NCBI GenBank assembly: GCA_018821435.1
Contig: JAHJME010000030.1
Span: 62,001 to 126,000, forward strand
Length of the DNA stretch: 64,000 nt
Direction of reading: 5' to 3'
From: Alphaproteobacteria bacterium
GTDB taxonomy: Bacteria > Pseudomonadota > Alphaproteobacteria > Caulobacterales > Caulobacteraceae
The notes under the pieces are model-generated. The model had not been told where the DNA came from, made no database searches, and saw only the letters and a program-made list of their open reading frames with translations. The position numbers and the translations under genes are program-made. Positions 45,094 to 54,567 of this stretch are shown in pieces (within the stretch, counting starts at the first letter, position 1; the number at the start of each line of letters is the position of its first letter).

Positions 45094-46296
45094 ATGAAGT
45101 TCGATATCTTCTGCGAGATCCAGCGGCCGTATCCGTGGAACGGCCGGGACGAGGCCAGCCTGTTCCAGGAAATCCTGGCCCATGCACGGGCGGCGGACGT
45201 CGCCGGGTTCGACACCTGGTGGCAGGTGGAGCACCACGGGGCGCCGGAGTTCAGCTACGCCTCGGCGCCGGAGCTGGTGCTGACGGCGATCGCCATGGTC
45301 ACCGAGCGGCTGAGGGTGGGGCATGCGGGCGTGCTGGCGCCGTTCGCCATCAACACCCCGCTCCGGGTGGCCGAGCGGGGGGCGACCCTGGACGTGCTGT
45401 CGGGCGGGCGGTTCGAACTGGGCCTGGCCAAGTCGGGCGGCAAGGAATGGGAGACGTTCGGCGTGCAGCCGGACAAGGCCCGCGACCAGGTGCGCGACGC
45501 CCTGAAGATGATCCCGCGCATGTGGACCGAGAAAGAGTTCTCGTGGACCTCTGCCGACTACAATGTGCCGCCGCGCGAGATCGTGCCGAAGCCGCTGCAG
45601 CAGCCTCACCCGCGCCTGTGGCAGACGTGCGGCTCGCCCGAGAGCTTCTTCATGGCGGGCGAACTGGGCGTGGGCGCGCTGGGCACGACGCTGCTGAGCC
45701 CGGTGGCGTTCCTGGGCCAGATGCTGCGCGAGCACGACCGGGGTCTCGCGGCCTGCCAGGAGCCGGCGGGCAAGGTGGTCAACGCCCAGAAGGGCTGCTT
45801 CACCTTCGTCCACCTGGCCGACAGCCGGGCCGAGGCCATCGCCAACGGCGCCGCGTGGTCGGCGCTCTGGTACGTCAACGCCGCGGCGGTGGCGTTCAAG
45901 GTGCCCCGGCGAGTCTGGTACGACATGATCAAGGCCGGCCTGCACCCCAACTCGGCCCGCGACACGGCGGCCCTGACCGAGCGCGATCCGCACGAGACCG
46001 ACATCCTGCCCGACGACCCGCCCGTGGTGGTGGTGCTGAAGCGGATGGCCCAGGGCCAGACCATCAGCCACGAGGAGGCGCATGAGGTGCTGGAGCCCCT
46101 GGACTGCGTGGTGATCGGCGACCCGGACCACTGCATCGGCAAATTGAGGGGTTACGAGGCCATCGGGGCCGACCGTATGATGTGCATGATGCAGTTCGGG
46201 ACCATCCCGCACGCGGCGGTGTTGAAGAGCATCGCCCTGACCGGCCGCCACGTCGCGCCGGTGTTCGATCGCCAACGGGAAGGGACGCCAGCCTGA
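45094..46296 (+). CDS. Luciferase-like flavin-dependent monooxygenase
   Basis: This 400-residue member of the LLM class uses reduced FMN and oxygen. The N-terminus is MKFDIFCEIQRPYPWNGRDE. Conserved parts include WWQVEHHGAPEFSYASAPEL (the EHH typical of the luciferase group) and LDVLSGGRFELGLAKSG. No reductase gene is adjacent, so reduced flavin must come from elsewhere. GGAGAG precedes the ATG. A repressor-like site lies just upstream. It overlaps the carboxylase gene, and the two probably act in one pathway. Confidence 0.93.
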   Translation: MKFDIFCEIQRPYPWNGRDEASLFQEILAHARAADVAGFDTWWQVEHHGAPEFSYASAPELVLTAIAMVTERLRVGHAGVLAPFAINTPLRVAERGATLDVLSGGRFELGLAKSGGKEWETFGVQPDKARDQVRDALKMIPRMWTEKEFSWTSADYNVPPREIVPKPLQQPHPRLWQTCGSPESFFMAGELGVGALGTTLLSPVAFLGQMLREHDRGLAACQEPAGKVVNAQKGCFTFVHLADSRAEAIANGAAWSALWYVNAAAVAFKVPRRVWYDMIKAGLHPNSARDTAALTERDPHETDILPDDPPVVVVLKRMAQGQTISHEEAHEVLEPLDCVVIGDPDHCIGKLRGYEAIGADRMMCMMQFGTIPHAAVLKSIALTGRHVAPVFDRQREGTPA

Positions 46297-49200
46297 AGCG
46301 CCTGCTGATCGCCAACCGGGGCGAGATCGCCATCCGGATCGCCCGCGCGGCCGCCGACCTCGGCGTCGAGACGGTCGCCGTCTATTCCCAGGACGACGCG
46401 ACGTCGCTGCACGTGAAGCTGGCCGACCAGTCGGTGGCGCTGAACGGCGTCGGGCCACGGGCGTATCTGGATGCGGCGGCGTTGGTCGCGGCGGCGGCCG
46501 GGGCGGGGTGCGACGCGGTGCATCCGGGCTACGGGTTCCTCTCCGAGAGCGCGGCGTTCTCGCGGGCGTGCGGCGCGGCGGGCCTGACCTTTGTCGGCGG
46601 CAGCCCGGACGCGCTGGACCTGTTCGGCGACAAGGCCCGCGCCCGCAGCTTCGCGGCGGAGCATGGCGTGCCGCTGGCGCGGGGCACCGAGGCGGCGGCC
46701 AGCCTGGACGAGGTCCGCGCGCTGCAGGCGGCCGTCGGCGGCCCGATCATGATCAAGGCGCTGGCCGGCGGCGGCGGGCGCGGGATGCGGGTCGTGGCGG
46801 CGGGCGAGGATCCGGCGGCGGCCTATGAAACGTGCGCCCGGGAGGCGGAGGGCGCGTTCGGCGACGGGCGGCTCTACGCCGAGGCGGTGATCCCGCGCGC
46901 CCGGCATATCGAGGTGCAGATCGCGGCGGACGGGACCGACGCGGTCGCCATCCACGACCGGGAATGCTCGATCCAGCGCCGGCGGCAGAAGCTGATCGAG
47001 GTGGCCCCGGCGATCGGCTTGGCCCCCGAGGTTCGGGCGGCGCTGCAGGACGCCTCGGTGCGGATGGCGCGGGCGGCGAAGCTGCGCGGACTGGCGACGT
47101 TTGAATATCTGCTCGATGCGGGCGACGGCCGGACCGCCGCGTTCATCGAGACCAATCCGCGCCTGCAGGTCGAGCACACGGTGACCGAGGCGGTCACCGG
47201 CCTGGACCTGGTGCAGATCCAGCTGCGGCTGGCTCGGGGCGAGAGCCTGGCGTCGTGCGGCCTGGGCGATGGCCCGCCGCCGGTGGCGGGCGCTGCGATC
47301 CAGCTGCGCGTGAACCTGGAGAGCCTGAGCGCCGACGGCCAGGTCAGCAGCGGCGCGGGCGGGATCCTGAGCCGCTACGAGGCGCCCAGCGGGCCAGGCG
47401 TGCGCGTCGACGGCTTCGGCTACGGCGGCTATCGGACCAATCCCGCGTTCGACTCGCTGATCGCCAAACTGGTCGTGCAGGGCCCGACCCTGGCCGCCGC
47501 CGCCGCGCGCGCGGGACGCGCCGCCGCCGAGTTCCGCATCGAAGGCGCGCCCAGCACCCTGCCGCTGCTGCGGGCGGTGCTGGAGCAGCCTGAGTTCCTG
47601 GAGGGCCGGGCCGACACCAACTTCCTGGAGGACCATCTCGCGGCCCTGCTGGCCCGCGCCGCCGCGCTGACGCCTGACGCGGTGGTCGAGGCCGCCGTCG
47701 CAGGCGACGCCGCGAAGCGCATCGCCACGCCGCCCGGCACGCAGGCCGCCGCCGCGCCGCTGCGCGGGACCATCGTCAGTCTCGACGTGGCGGCGGGCGA
47801 CGCCGTCGCCGCCGGCCAGCCGCTGGCGGTGCTGGAAGCCATGAAGATGCAGCATGTGGTGGCCGCGCCGGTCGCCGGCGTGCTGCACAGCTTCGCCGCC
47901 GCCGTGGGCGAGACCATGGACGAGGGCGCGCCGCTGGCCTTCATCGAGCCCGGCGAGGCGTCCGACCACACCTTCGCCGCCGAAGAGATCGACCTGGAGC
48001 TGATCCGGCCGGACCTGGCCGAGGTGCAGGCGCGGATCGCGCTGACCCTGGACGCCAACCGGCCCGACGCCATCGCCCGGCGGCGGCGCAACAGCCAGCG
48101 GACGGCGCGGGAGAACCTGGACGACCTGTTCGACGACGGCACGTTCAAGGAATTCGGCGGCCTGGCCATCGCGGCCCAGAAGCGGCGGCGGTCCGTCGAG
48201 GACCTGCAGATCAACACGCCCGCCGACGGCATCGTCACCGGCGTGGGCGAGGTGGGCGGCGCGCGCTGCGTGGCCCTGGCCTACGACTTCACCGTGCTGG
48301 CCGGCACGCAGGGGCACTTCAGCCACAAGAAGACCGACCGGATCCTGGAGTTCGCGGAGCACTGGAAGCTGCCGGTGGTCTGGTACACCGAGGGTGGCGG
48401 CGGGCGGCCGGGCGACGTGGACGTGGGCGGGCTGTCGGCCTCGTCGCTGGACACCACCAGCTTCACCACCTTCGCGCGGATGTCGGGCGTGGCGCCGCGG
48501 ATCGCCATCAACTCCGGCCGCTGCTTCGCGGGCAATGCGGTGTTCTTCGGCTGCGCCGACATCACCATCGCCACGGAATATTCGAACATCGGCCTGGGCG
48601 GACCGGCGATGATCGAGGGTGGCGGCCTGGGCGTGTTCACCCCGGACGAGATCGGGCCCTCGGCCGTGCAGTACGCCAACGGCGCGCTGGACCTGCTGGT
48701 GGCGGACGAGGCGGCGGCGACGGCGGCGGCCCGGCAGCTGCTGGGCGTCTTCCAGGGCGCGACCGACGACTGGACCTGCGCCGACCAGCGGACGCTGCGC
48801 CACCTGATCCCGGAGAACCGGGTGCGGGCCTATGACGTGCGCCGGGTGATCGAGACCCTGGCCGACACGGGATCCTGGATCGAGCTGCGCGGCGGCTACG
48901 GCAAGGGGATGATCACCGGCTTCCTACGGGTGGAGGGCCGGCCGCTGGGCCTGATCGCCAACGACCCGCGCCATTTGGGCGGCGCTATCGACAGCGAGGG
49001 CGCCGAAAAGGGTGGGCGGTTCCTGCAGCTCTGCGACGCGTTCGGCGTGCCGGTGGTGTCGCTGTGCGACACGCCGGGCTTCATGGTCGGGCCGGACAGC
49101 GAGGCCACGGCCGCGATCCGCCGGGGCTCGCGGCTGTTCGTGGTGGCGGCGGGGATGAGCGTGCCGCTGTTCGCCGTGGTGCTGCGCAAGGGCTACGGCC

Positions 49201-49541
49201 TGGGCGCCCAGGCGATGACCGGCGGCGACTTCTCGGCCGCGGCCTTCACGATCGCCTGGCCGACGGCGGAGTTCGGGCCGATGGGCCTGGAGGGCGCCGT
49301 GCGCCTGGGCTACCGCAAGGAGCTGGAGGCCGAGACCGACCTGGCCGCCCGCGACGCGCTGTTCCAGAAGCTGGTCGGGCGCATGTACCAGACCGGCAAG
49401 GCGATCTCGGTGGCCCAGGTGGGCGAGATCGACGCGGTGATCGACCCGGCCGAGACCCGCGACTGGCTGGTGCGGGGCCTCAAGTCCTGCCCGGCGCGGA
49501 CACCCGGCGTCAGGCCCCGGTCGTTCATCGACGTCTGGTGA
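46293..49541 (+). CDS. Single-chain acyl-CoA carboxylase (BC-BCCP-CT)
   Basis: This large biotin enzyme has 1082 residues. Biotin carboxylase occupies about 1-450 (KRLLIANRGEIAIRIA, GYGFLSE, ALAGGGGRGMR, ETNPRLQVEH). The biotin carrier is at about 485-555, with biotinylated K518 in EAMKMQ. Carboxyltransferase occupies about 590-1075 (FFGCADITIATE, CDTPGFMVGPDSE). Such fusions include long-chain and other acyl-CoA carboxylases. No ATG, GTG or TTG fits at the correct N-terminus. The frame begins with CTG at 46293, overlapping the preceding TGA, with AAGGGA 7 nt upstream. An ATG at 46182 is open but adds unrelated residues. The acyl substrate is unknown. Confidence 0.95.
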   Translation: MKRLLIANRGEIAIRIARAAADLGVETVAVYSQDDATSLHVKLADQSVALNGVGPRAYLDAAALVAAAAGAGCDAVHPGYGFLSESAAFSRACGAAGLTFVGGSPDALDLFGDKARARSFAAEHGVPLARGTEAAASLDEVRALQAAVGGPIMIKALAGGGGRGMRVVAAGEDPAAAYETCAREAEGAFGDGRLYAEAVIPRARHIEVQIAADGTDAVAIHDRECSIQRRRQKLIEVAPAIGLAPEVRAALQDASVRMARAAKLRGLATFEYLLDAGDGRTAAFIETNPRLQVEHTVTEAVTGLDLVQIQLRLARGESLASCGLGDGPPPVAGAAIQLRVNLESLSADGQVSSGAGGILSRYEAPSGPGVRVDGFGYGGYRTNPAFDSLIAKLVVQGPTLAAAAARAGRAAAEFRIEGAPSTLPLLRAVLEQPEFLEGRADTNFLEDHLAALLARAAALTPDAVVEAAVAGDAAKRIATPPGTQAAAAPLRGTIVSLDVAAGDAVAAGQPLAVLEAMKMQHVVAAPVAGVLHSFAAAVGETMDEGAPLAFIEPGEASDHTFAAEEIDLELIRPDLAEVQARIALTLDANRPDAIARRRRNSQRTARENLDDLFDDGTFKEFGGLAIAAQKRRRSVEDLQINTPADGIVTGVGEVGGARCVALAYDFTVLAGTQGHFSHKKTDRILEFAEHWKLPVVWYTEGGGGRPGDVDVGGLSASSLDTTSFTTFARMSGVAPRIAINSGRCFAGNAVFFGCADITIATEYSNIGLGGPAMIEGGGLGVFTPDEIGPSAVQYANGALDLLVADEAAATAAARQLLGVFQGATDDWTCADQRTLRHLIPENRVRAYDVRRVIETLADTGSWIELRGGYGKGMITGFLRVEGRPLGLIANDPRHLGGAIDSEGAEKGGRFLQLCDAFGVPVVSLCDTPGFMVGPDSEATAAIRRGSRLFVVAAGMSVPLFAVVLRKGYGLGAQAMTGGDFSAAAFTIAWPTAEFGPMGLEGAVRLGYRKELEAETDLAARDALFQKLVGRMYQTGKAISVAQVGEIDAVIDPAETRDWLVRGLKSCPARTPGVRPRSFIDVW

Positions 49542-49598
49542 TTGCCTGACGTTGCGTGCGGGGTGGAAGGGTCGGGCAAACCCAACCTGGATGCGACC

Positions 49599-50381
<783 letters not shown>

Positions 50382-50382
50382 A

Positions 50383-50841
50383 TCAGCACGCCGAGGCGAG
50401 CAGCCGTTCGTGGAGGGTGTCCAGTCTGCGGGCGTGGCGGAGCGAGATTCCGCTCAGGTGCTGCAGCAGGGCGCCGGCGTCGGCTGCGTACAGGTCGAAG
50501 GCGATGTCGGGCGGTTGGAGAAGACTGTCGTCCAGCTGCGACAGGGATAGGCCGCACATCGACCAGCGCGGAAAGCTGCGCGCGTCGATGCTGGCCAGGA
50601 ACCGCAGGCGCGCATCCTGGTGGCGCGGGTCCACCAGGATGCGCTCGTAGCAGGCCACGACCGCCAGGGCGGGCCCCTCCAGCACCTGGGCGAAGCTGTT
50701 GCCGTCCGCCAGCAGGACGCCCGTTATGGCGTCGCGCCGGTTGCACCGGGCGGAGACGACCAGGATATCCTCCATCGTTTCGGCCCTCGGAGCCGCGGCG
50801 TCCTGCGGCGTTCGGCTGGCGTAGAGGAGGCGGCAAAGCAT
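50383..50841 (-). CDS. BLUF blue-light photoreceptor
   Basis: The 152-residue protein is a BLUF domain with a short helical C-terminal tail. It binds FAD and senses blue light through a Tyr-Gln hydrogen-bond switch. The key residues align with those of AppA: Y7 (RLLYASR), N34 (NRRDAITGVLL), Q52 (SFAQVLEGP), W93 and M95 (PRWSMCG). A three-residue longer stretch separates Y7 and N34. No output enzyme domain follows, so it must act through a partner. It lies 54 bp downstream of the MmyB-type regulator on the same strand. No good ribosome site precedes its ATG. Confidence 0.92.
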   Translation of the reverse strand: MLCRLLYASRTPQDAAAPRAETMEDILVVSARCNRRDAITGVLLADGNSFAQVLEGPALAVVACYERILVDPRHQDARLRFLASIDARSFPRWSMCGLSLSQLDDSLLQPPDIAFDLYAADAGALLQHLSGISLRHARRLDTLHERLLASAC

Positions 50842-50895
50842 CGGCGCGCGACCAATACGGCTTAGCGGGCGGGATTCAATCCCCGTGCGTCGGCG

Positions 50896-51723
50896 TCAGG
50901 CCGCGACCGCCGAGGCGGCCAGGTGCGCGCGGATCCGCGTCGCGACGGCGGCGTCCGCCGGATTGTAGACCACCATCCCCAGGTCGGGCCGGCCGTCCAC
51001 CGCGAAGGCGGAGTACTCGAAGGTGATTTCGCCAAGCACAGGATGGCGCAGGCGCTTGAGCCCTTCGCCATAGGTGCGGACGTCGTTCTCACGCCACAAC
51101 GCCAGGAACTCGGGGCTCGAGCGGGACAGTTCGTCGACCAGCGCTTCGACCTCCGCCGTGGCGCCGGCCCGGGTCGCGTCGGCCCGGAACGCCGCCACCA
51201 CGAAGCGCGCCACATGCTCCCAGTCATATTGGGCCTCGCGAACGCGCGACTCGCCGAAGATGGCGCGAAGGATGTTGCGGCGCTCCGGGGGCACGGATCC
51301 ATAGTCGAACAGCACCGCCGCCGCGGCGGCGTTCCAGGCGACGACATCCCAGGTCGCGGTTCGGATGAGGGCCGGGCTCACTTCGAAGGCGTCCAGCAGC
51401 CGCTGGAGCCGGGGCGTCACGCCCTCGGACGAGTGGTAGCGAACCTCAGGCGGGTGGCCGAGGCCGATCAGGAACAGGTGCTCGCGTTCGACATCGGTGA
51501 GCAGCAGGGCGCGGGCGATCCGGTCGAGGACATCGGCGGAGGGCGCTCCGCCACGCCCTTGCTCGAGCCAGGTGTACCAGGTGGCGCTGATGTTGGCGCG
51601 ATGGGCGACTTCCTCGCGGCGCAGACCGGGGGTGCGCCGGCGCCCGGCGCTCAGGCCGAAGGCGGCGGGGTCCAGGCGCGTTCGGCGGTCTCGAAGATAG
51701 GATCCCAAGGCGTTGTCGGTCAT
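50896..51723 (-). CDS. MmyB-type helix-turn-helix transcriptional regulator
   Basis: The 275-residue regulator has an XRE helix-turn-helix at about 5-75 (LGSYLRDRRTRLDPAAFGL, GLRREEVAHRANISATWYTW, LEQGRGG). An MmyB-like PAS-fold ligand-binding domain follows (about 105-265: ALIRTATWDVVAWNAAAAAV, HPVLGEITFEYSAFAVDGRP, LGMVVYNP). These regulators often control a neighbouring oxidoreductase gene and are thought to bind fatty-acid-like ligands. The divergent epimerase-like gene is the likely target. A TATAAT hexamer lies 16-21 bp before its ATG. Confidence 0.92.
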   Translation of the reverse strand: MTDNALGSYLRDRRTRLDPAAFGLSAGRRRTPGLRREEVAHRANISATWYTWLEQGRGGAPSADVLDRIARALLLTDVEREHLFLIGLGHPPEVRYHSSEGVTPRLQRLLDAFEVSPALIRTATWDVVAWNAAAAAVLFDYGSVPPERRNILRAIFGESRVREAQYDWEHVARFVVAAFRADATRAGATAEVEALVDELSRSSPEFLALWRENDVRTYGEGLKRLRHPVLGEITFEYSAFAVDGRPDLGMVVYNPADAAVATRIRAHLAASAVAA

Positions 51724-51738
51724 GTCAGCCTGTTAGCG

Positions 51739-51773
51739 ATTATACCCCGATAAGATCACTACTTTACCAGTAA
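51739..51773. promoter_or_regulatory. Promoter and operator, MmyB regulator/epimerase intergenic region
   Basis: On the minus strand TATAAT (51744-51739) is a perfect -10 hexamer, giving a very short leader of about 10 nt to the regulator ATG at 51723. An inverted repeat TTAC-CA-GTAA lies at 51764-51773 and could be the regulator's operator between the two divergent genes. Confidence 0.55.
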
Positions 51774-51821
51774 GCGCGTGACTTGGAGAGTGTCTTTGGC
51801 CGGAGGGCCAGGAGATATCTC

Positions 51822-52715
51822 ATGCGTGTATTCGTAACCGGCGCGACCGGCTTCGTGGGGTCGGCCGTCGTGCAGGACCTGTTGGCGGCGGGGCACGAGG
51901 TTTTGGGTCTGGCGCGCTCGGACGCCAGCGCGGCGACGCTGTCTGCGGCTGGGGCTCAGGTCCACCGCGGCGACCTGAGCGACCTCGACAGCCTGCGCAG
52001 CGGCGCGGCGTGGGCCGACGGCGTCATCCACACCGCCTTCAACCACGACTTCTCGAAGTTCGCGGACAACTCGGCCGAGGACCGCCGGGCGATCGAGACG
52101 TTCGGAGCGGCGCTCAAGGGTTCGGACCGGCCGCTGCTCGCGACCTCGGGGCTGGCCGGGCTGGCCCAGGGCCGCGTCGCCACGGAAGAGGATGTGCCGC
52201 CGCCGCCCGGCGCCGGCTATCCGCGGGCCTCGGAAGCGGCGATCGCCGAGGTGGCCGCGAGCGGCGTGCGGGCCTCGGTCGTCCGCCTCCCGCCGTCGAC
52301 GCACGGGCGGGGCGACCATGGGTTCGTGCCGATCCTGATCGGCATCGCGCGCCAGACCGGTGTCGCGGCCTATGTGGGCGACGGCGCCAACCGCTGGCCG
52401 GCGACGCACCGGACCGACGCGGCGCGGGCCTTCAGGCTGGCGCTGGAGGAGGGCGTAGCAGGCGGCCCCTACCACCCGATCGCCGAGGAAGGCGTCGCGT
52501 TCAAGGCCATCGCGGAGGCGATCGGGCGGGGCCTGGGCGTACCGACCCGGTCGCTTTCGGCCGACGAGGCGGCTTCGCACTTCGACTGGTTCGCGAGGTT
52601 CGCCGGCGCGGACATCCCGGCGAGCGGCGCCAGAACCCGGGCGCGCCTCGACTGGACGCCCACCGGACCCGGCCTGATCGAGGACATCGAGACCGCCGGC
52701 TACTGCGACGGCTAG
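51822..52715 (+). CDS. NAD(P)-binding epimerase/dehydratase-like SDR
   Basis: The 297-residue protein is an extended/atypical SDR: MRVFVTGATGFVGSAVVQDL with the TGATGFVG motif, then ALKGSDRPLLATSGLAG and RASVVRLPPSTHGRGDHGF. The catalytic Tyr is expected in GYPRASEAA, where the usual YxxxK lysine is serine, so classical activity is doubtful. It resembles proteins annotated as NAD-dependent epimerase or 3-beta-HSD-like. AGGAGATATCTC precedes the ATG. It is divergent from the MmyB regulator, and its stop overlaps the convergent DUF4198 stop by 4 bp. Confidence 0.88.
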   Translation: MRVFVTGATGFVGSAVVQDLLAAGHEVLGLARSDASAATLSAAGAQVHRGDLSDLDSLRSGAAWADGVIHTAFNHDFSKFADNSAEDRRAIETFGAALKGSDRPLLATSGLAGLAQGRVATEEDVPPPPGAGYPRASEAAIAEVAASGVRASVVRLPPSTHGRGDHGFVPILIGIARQTGVAAYVGDGANRWPATHRTDAARAFRLALEEGVAGGPYHPIAEEGVAFKAIAEAIGRGLGVPTRSLSADEAASHFDWFARFAGADIPASGARTRARLDWTPTGPGLIEDIETAGYCDG

Positions 52716-53578
52716 CGGGTGACTTCGAACGTCAACGTATAGGCGCCGCTGCGGGCGACCGGCTGGATCGGGGCGCCTTCCGTGCGGACCGGATAGCTGG
52801 TCTCCAGCACATAGACGCCGGGCTGGGCCAGGGTCACCGCGGCGGCGCCGTCGGCGCCGGTCTTGCCGTCGTGGCTGAACTTCTTGTCGGCGTAGGCGTC
52901 GCCGGCGTGCTGGATCTCGAACGCGACGCCCGCGACCGGCTTGCCGTCGTTCAGCAGGCGGAACTTGAACGCCTCGCCGGCATAGATCTCGTTGGGGTGG
53001 GTGATGGCCTCGAGCTCGAAGCCCTTGCCGGTCGGCTTCAGCGCCTCGCGGTTGGGGGCGCCCTTGGTGACGTAGGTCTCGGTGCGGGTGTAGCCGACCG
53101 AGGTCATGGTCTCGGCGCCGGCGGGGATCGCCGACTCCTCGACGAAGCGCGAGGCGCCGCCGGGCGCCGGACCACCGGGGCCTCGGCCACCGCCGCCCGG
53201 TCCGCCCGCGGGCCGCACCATCTTCCAGGCGCCGTCGATCTTGACCCACTTGGATTGGCGCCCGGCGCGCTCGCCGGTGGAGATGCGGTAGGTGCCCGCG
53301 TCCGGCACGGCGACGTCGAACGCCGCATATTCCTTCAGCACGGCCACGTTCTCGGCCTTCACCGTCGCGCCGGACGGTCCGGTGACCAGGAAGTCGCCCT
53401 CGCCCCGGATCGGGAAGTCGGAGATGAAGTAGTAGGAGTCCGCGACCCCGGCCTGGACCGTGACGAAGGCTCGGCTCGGCGCGAAGGTGTTGGGCGCCAG
53501 ATAGGGCGTGTGCGCCGCCGCCGCGCCGACGAAAGCCAGGCCGCCGATGAGGGCCGCGAAAGTCGCCGTGCGACGCAT
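52712..53578 (-). CDS. Exported DUF4198 protein, second copy
   Basis: The 288-residue periplasmic protein has a signal peptide cleaved after about GAAAAHT. The mature part has HTPYLAPNTF, then DFPIRGEGDFLVTGPSG, a Gly/Pro/Arg linker at about 126-142, and THPNEIYAGEAFKFRLLNDG with a C-terminal Ig-like beta domain ending TFEVTR. DUF4198 proteins are related to periplasmic metal-uptake components. The paralogue directly upstream shares the layout. The two are separated by 23 bp and form an operon controlled by the Fur-like site at 54493. The role, probably iron or another metal, is inferred from context. Confidence 0.85.
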   Translation of the reverse strand: MRRTATFAALIGGLAFVGAAAAHTPYLAPNTFAPSRAFVTVQAGVADSYYFISDFPIRGEGDFLVTGPSGATVKAENVAVLKEYAAFDVAVPDAGTYRISTGERAGRQSKWVKIDGAWKMVRPAGGPGGGGRGPGGPAPGGASRFVEESAIPAGAETMTSVGYTRTETYVTKGAPNREALKPTGKGFELEAITHPNEIYAGEAFKFRLLNDGKPVAGVAFEIQHAGDAYADKKFSHDGKTGADGAAAVTLAQPGVYVLETSYPVRTEGAPIQPVARSGAYTLTFEVTR

Positions 53579-53601
53579 GGTCGGAAATCTCCGGAGGGGG
53601 T

Positions 53602-54459
53602 TCAGCGGGTGACTTCGAAGGTCAGGCTGTAGGTGGTGGTCTTGGCGACGGGGACCATCGGCTGGCCTTCGACACGGCCGGGGTAGGTGGCGACCAGCAC
53701 ATAGACGCCGGCGCGATCGAAGGTGATCGCCGCCGCGCCGTCGGCGCCCGTGCGGGTCGAGTTGGTGTAGCGCTGCTCTTCGTAGAGGTCGCCGCCGCGA
53801 TAGACGGCGTAGGCCACGTCGCCCACCGGCTTGCCGTCGTTGAGGAAGCGCAGCTTGAACGGCTCGCCGGCGAAGATCTCGTTCGGGTGGGTGGTCAGTT
53901 CGGCCTCGAAGCCCTGGCCCGTGGGCTTCAGCGCGGCGCGGTCCGGGGCGCCCTTGGTGACGAAGGTCTCGGCGCGCAGATAGGAGACGGCGGTCAGCGT
54001 CTCGGCGCCGGCGGGCACCGCGGCCTCCTCGATCGCATTGGCGCCGCCACCGCCGCCACCGCCGCCACCCCCGCCGGGCGCGGCCGCCGGGCGGACCATC
54101 TTCCAGGCGCCGTCGATCCTGGCCCACTTGGCGGTGCGGCCGGGACGCTCGCCGGTGGTGATGCGGTAGGTGCCGGCGGCGGGCAGGGCGGCCTCGACGA
54201 CTGCGAATTCCTTATGGTCGGACGCGGCGGTCGCCTTGACCGGGGCCCCGGTCGGGCCGGTGACCCAGTAGTCGCCGGCGCCCCGGATCGGGAAATCCAT
54301 GGCGAAGAAATGGTCGGCGGCCATGCCGGACTCGAGGGTGACGAAATCACGCTTGGGGCCGAAGGTGGTGGGCTTTATGTACGGCATGTGGGCGGCGCTC
54401 GCCGCCTGGGCGACCAAAAGGGCGACGATCACGCCCGCAAATCCCGCCGTCCGCTGCAT
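53602..54459 (-). CDS. Exported DUF4198 protein, first copy
   Basis: This is a 285-residue paralogue of the next gene. The signal peptide ends at about ASAAH, and HMPYIKPTTF follows. The middle has DFPIRGAGDYWVTGPTG and a run of 11 glycines at about 132-142 joining the two beta domains; the C-terminus is again TFEVTR. The glycine run is encoded by a 9-bp unit repeated three times (54043-54069), which may vary in length. The ATG at 54459 is chosen, 7 nt after GGAGG; a GTG 6 bp earlier is also possible. A Fur-like repeat lies 34 bp upstream. Confidence 0.85.
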   Translation of the reverse strand: MQRTAGFAGVIVALLVAQAASAAHMPYIKPTTFGPKRDFVTLESGMAADHFFAMDFPIRGAGDYWVTGPTGAPVKATAASDHKEFAVVEAALPAAGTYRITTGERPGRTAKWARIDGAWKMVRPAAAPGGGGGGGGGGGANAIEEAAVPAGAETLTAVSYLRAETFVTKGAPDRAALKPTGQGFEAELTTHPNEIFAGEPFKLRFLNDGKPVGDVAYAVYRGGDLYEEQRYTNSTRTGADGAAAITFDRAGVYVLVATYPGRVEGQPMVPVAKTTTYSLTFEVTR

Positions 54460-54492
54460 TTTCACGCCTCCACCTGAGCCATGCCTTGCTAA

Positions 54493-54507
54493 TGCGAACC
54501 ATTCGCA
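54493..54507. promoter_or_regulatory. Fur-type iron box in a divergent promoter
   Basis: TGCGAA-N3-TTCGCA is a perfect 6-6 inverted repeat in the short gap between the DUF4198 operon and the ApbE-DUF2271 gene. It closely resembles the alphaproteobacterial Fur motif (TGCNAAT-ATTNGCA type). It is placed to control both directions. Confidence 0.7.
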
Positions 54508-54567
54508 CATACAAGGGCCGCAACGGGTAAAGGGCGCTTGGGCCCGCCACATTTTTTCGGAGCCGTC

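Noticed and set aside
46182..46292. ATG at 46182 as the carboxylase start
   Set aside because: It would overlap the monooxygenase by 115 bp and add residues unlike any biotin carboxylase. The CTG at 46293 has a good ribosome site and the conserved N-terminus.
46152..48803. 883-residue antisense frame opposite the acyl-CoA carboxylase
   Set aside because: Low-complexity Gly/Arg/Ala/Gln composition and no motif; the opposite strand is a complete biotin enzyme.
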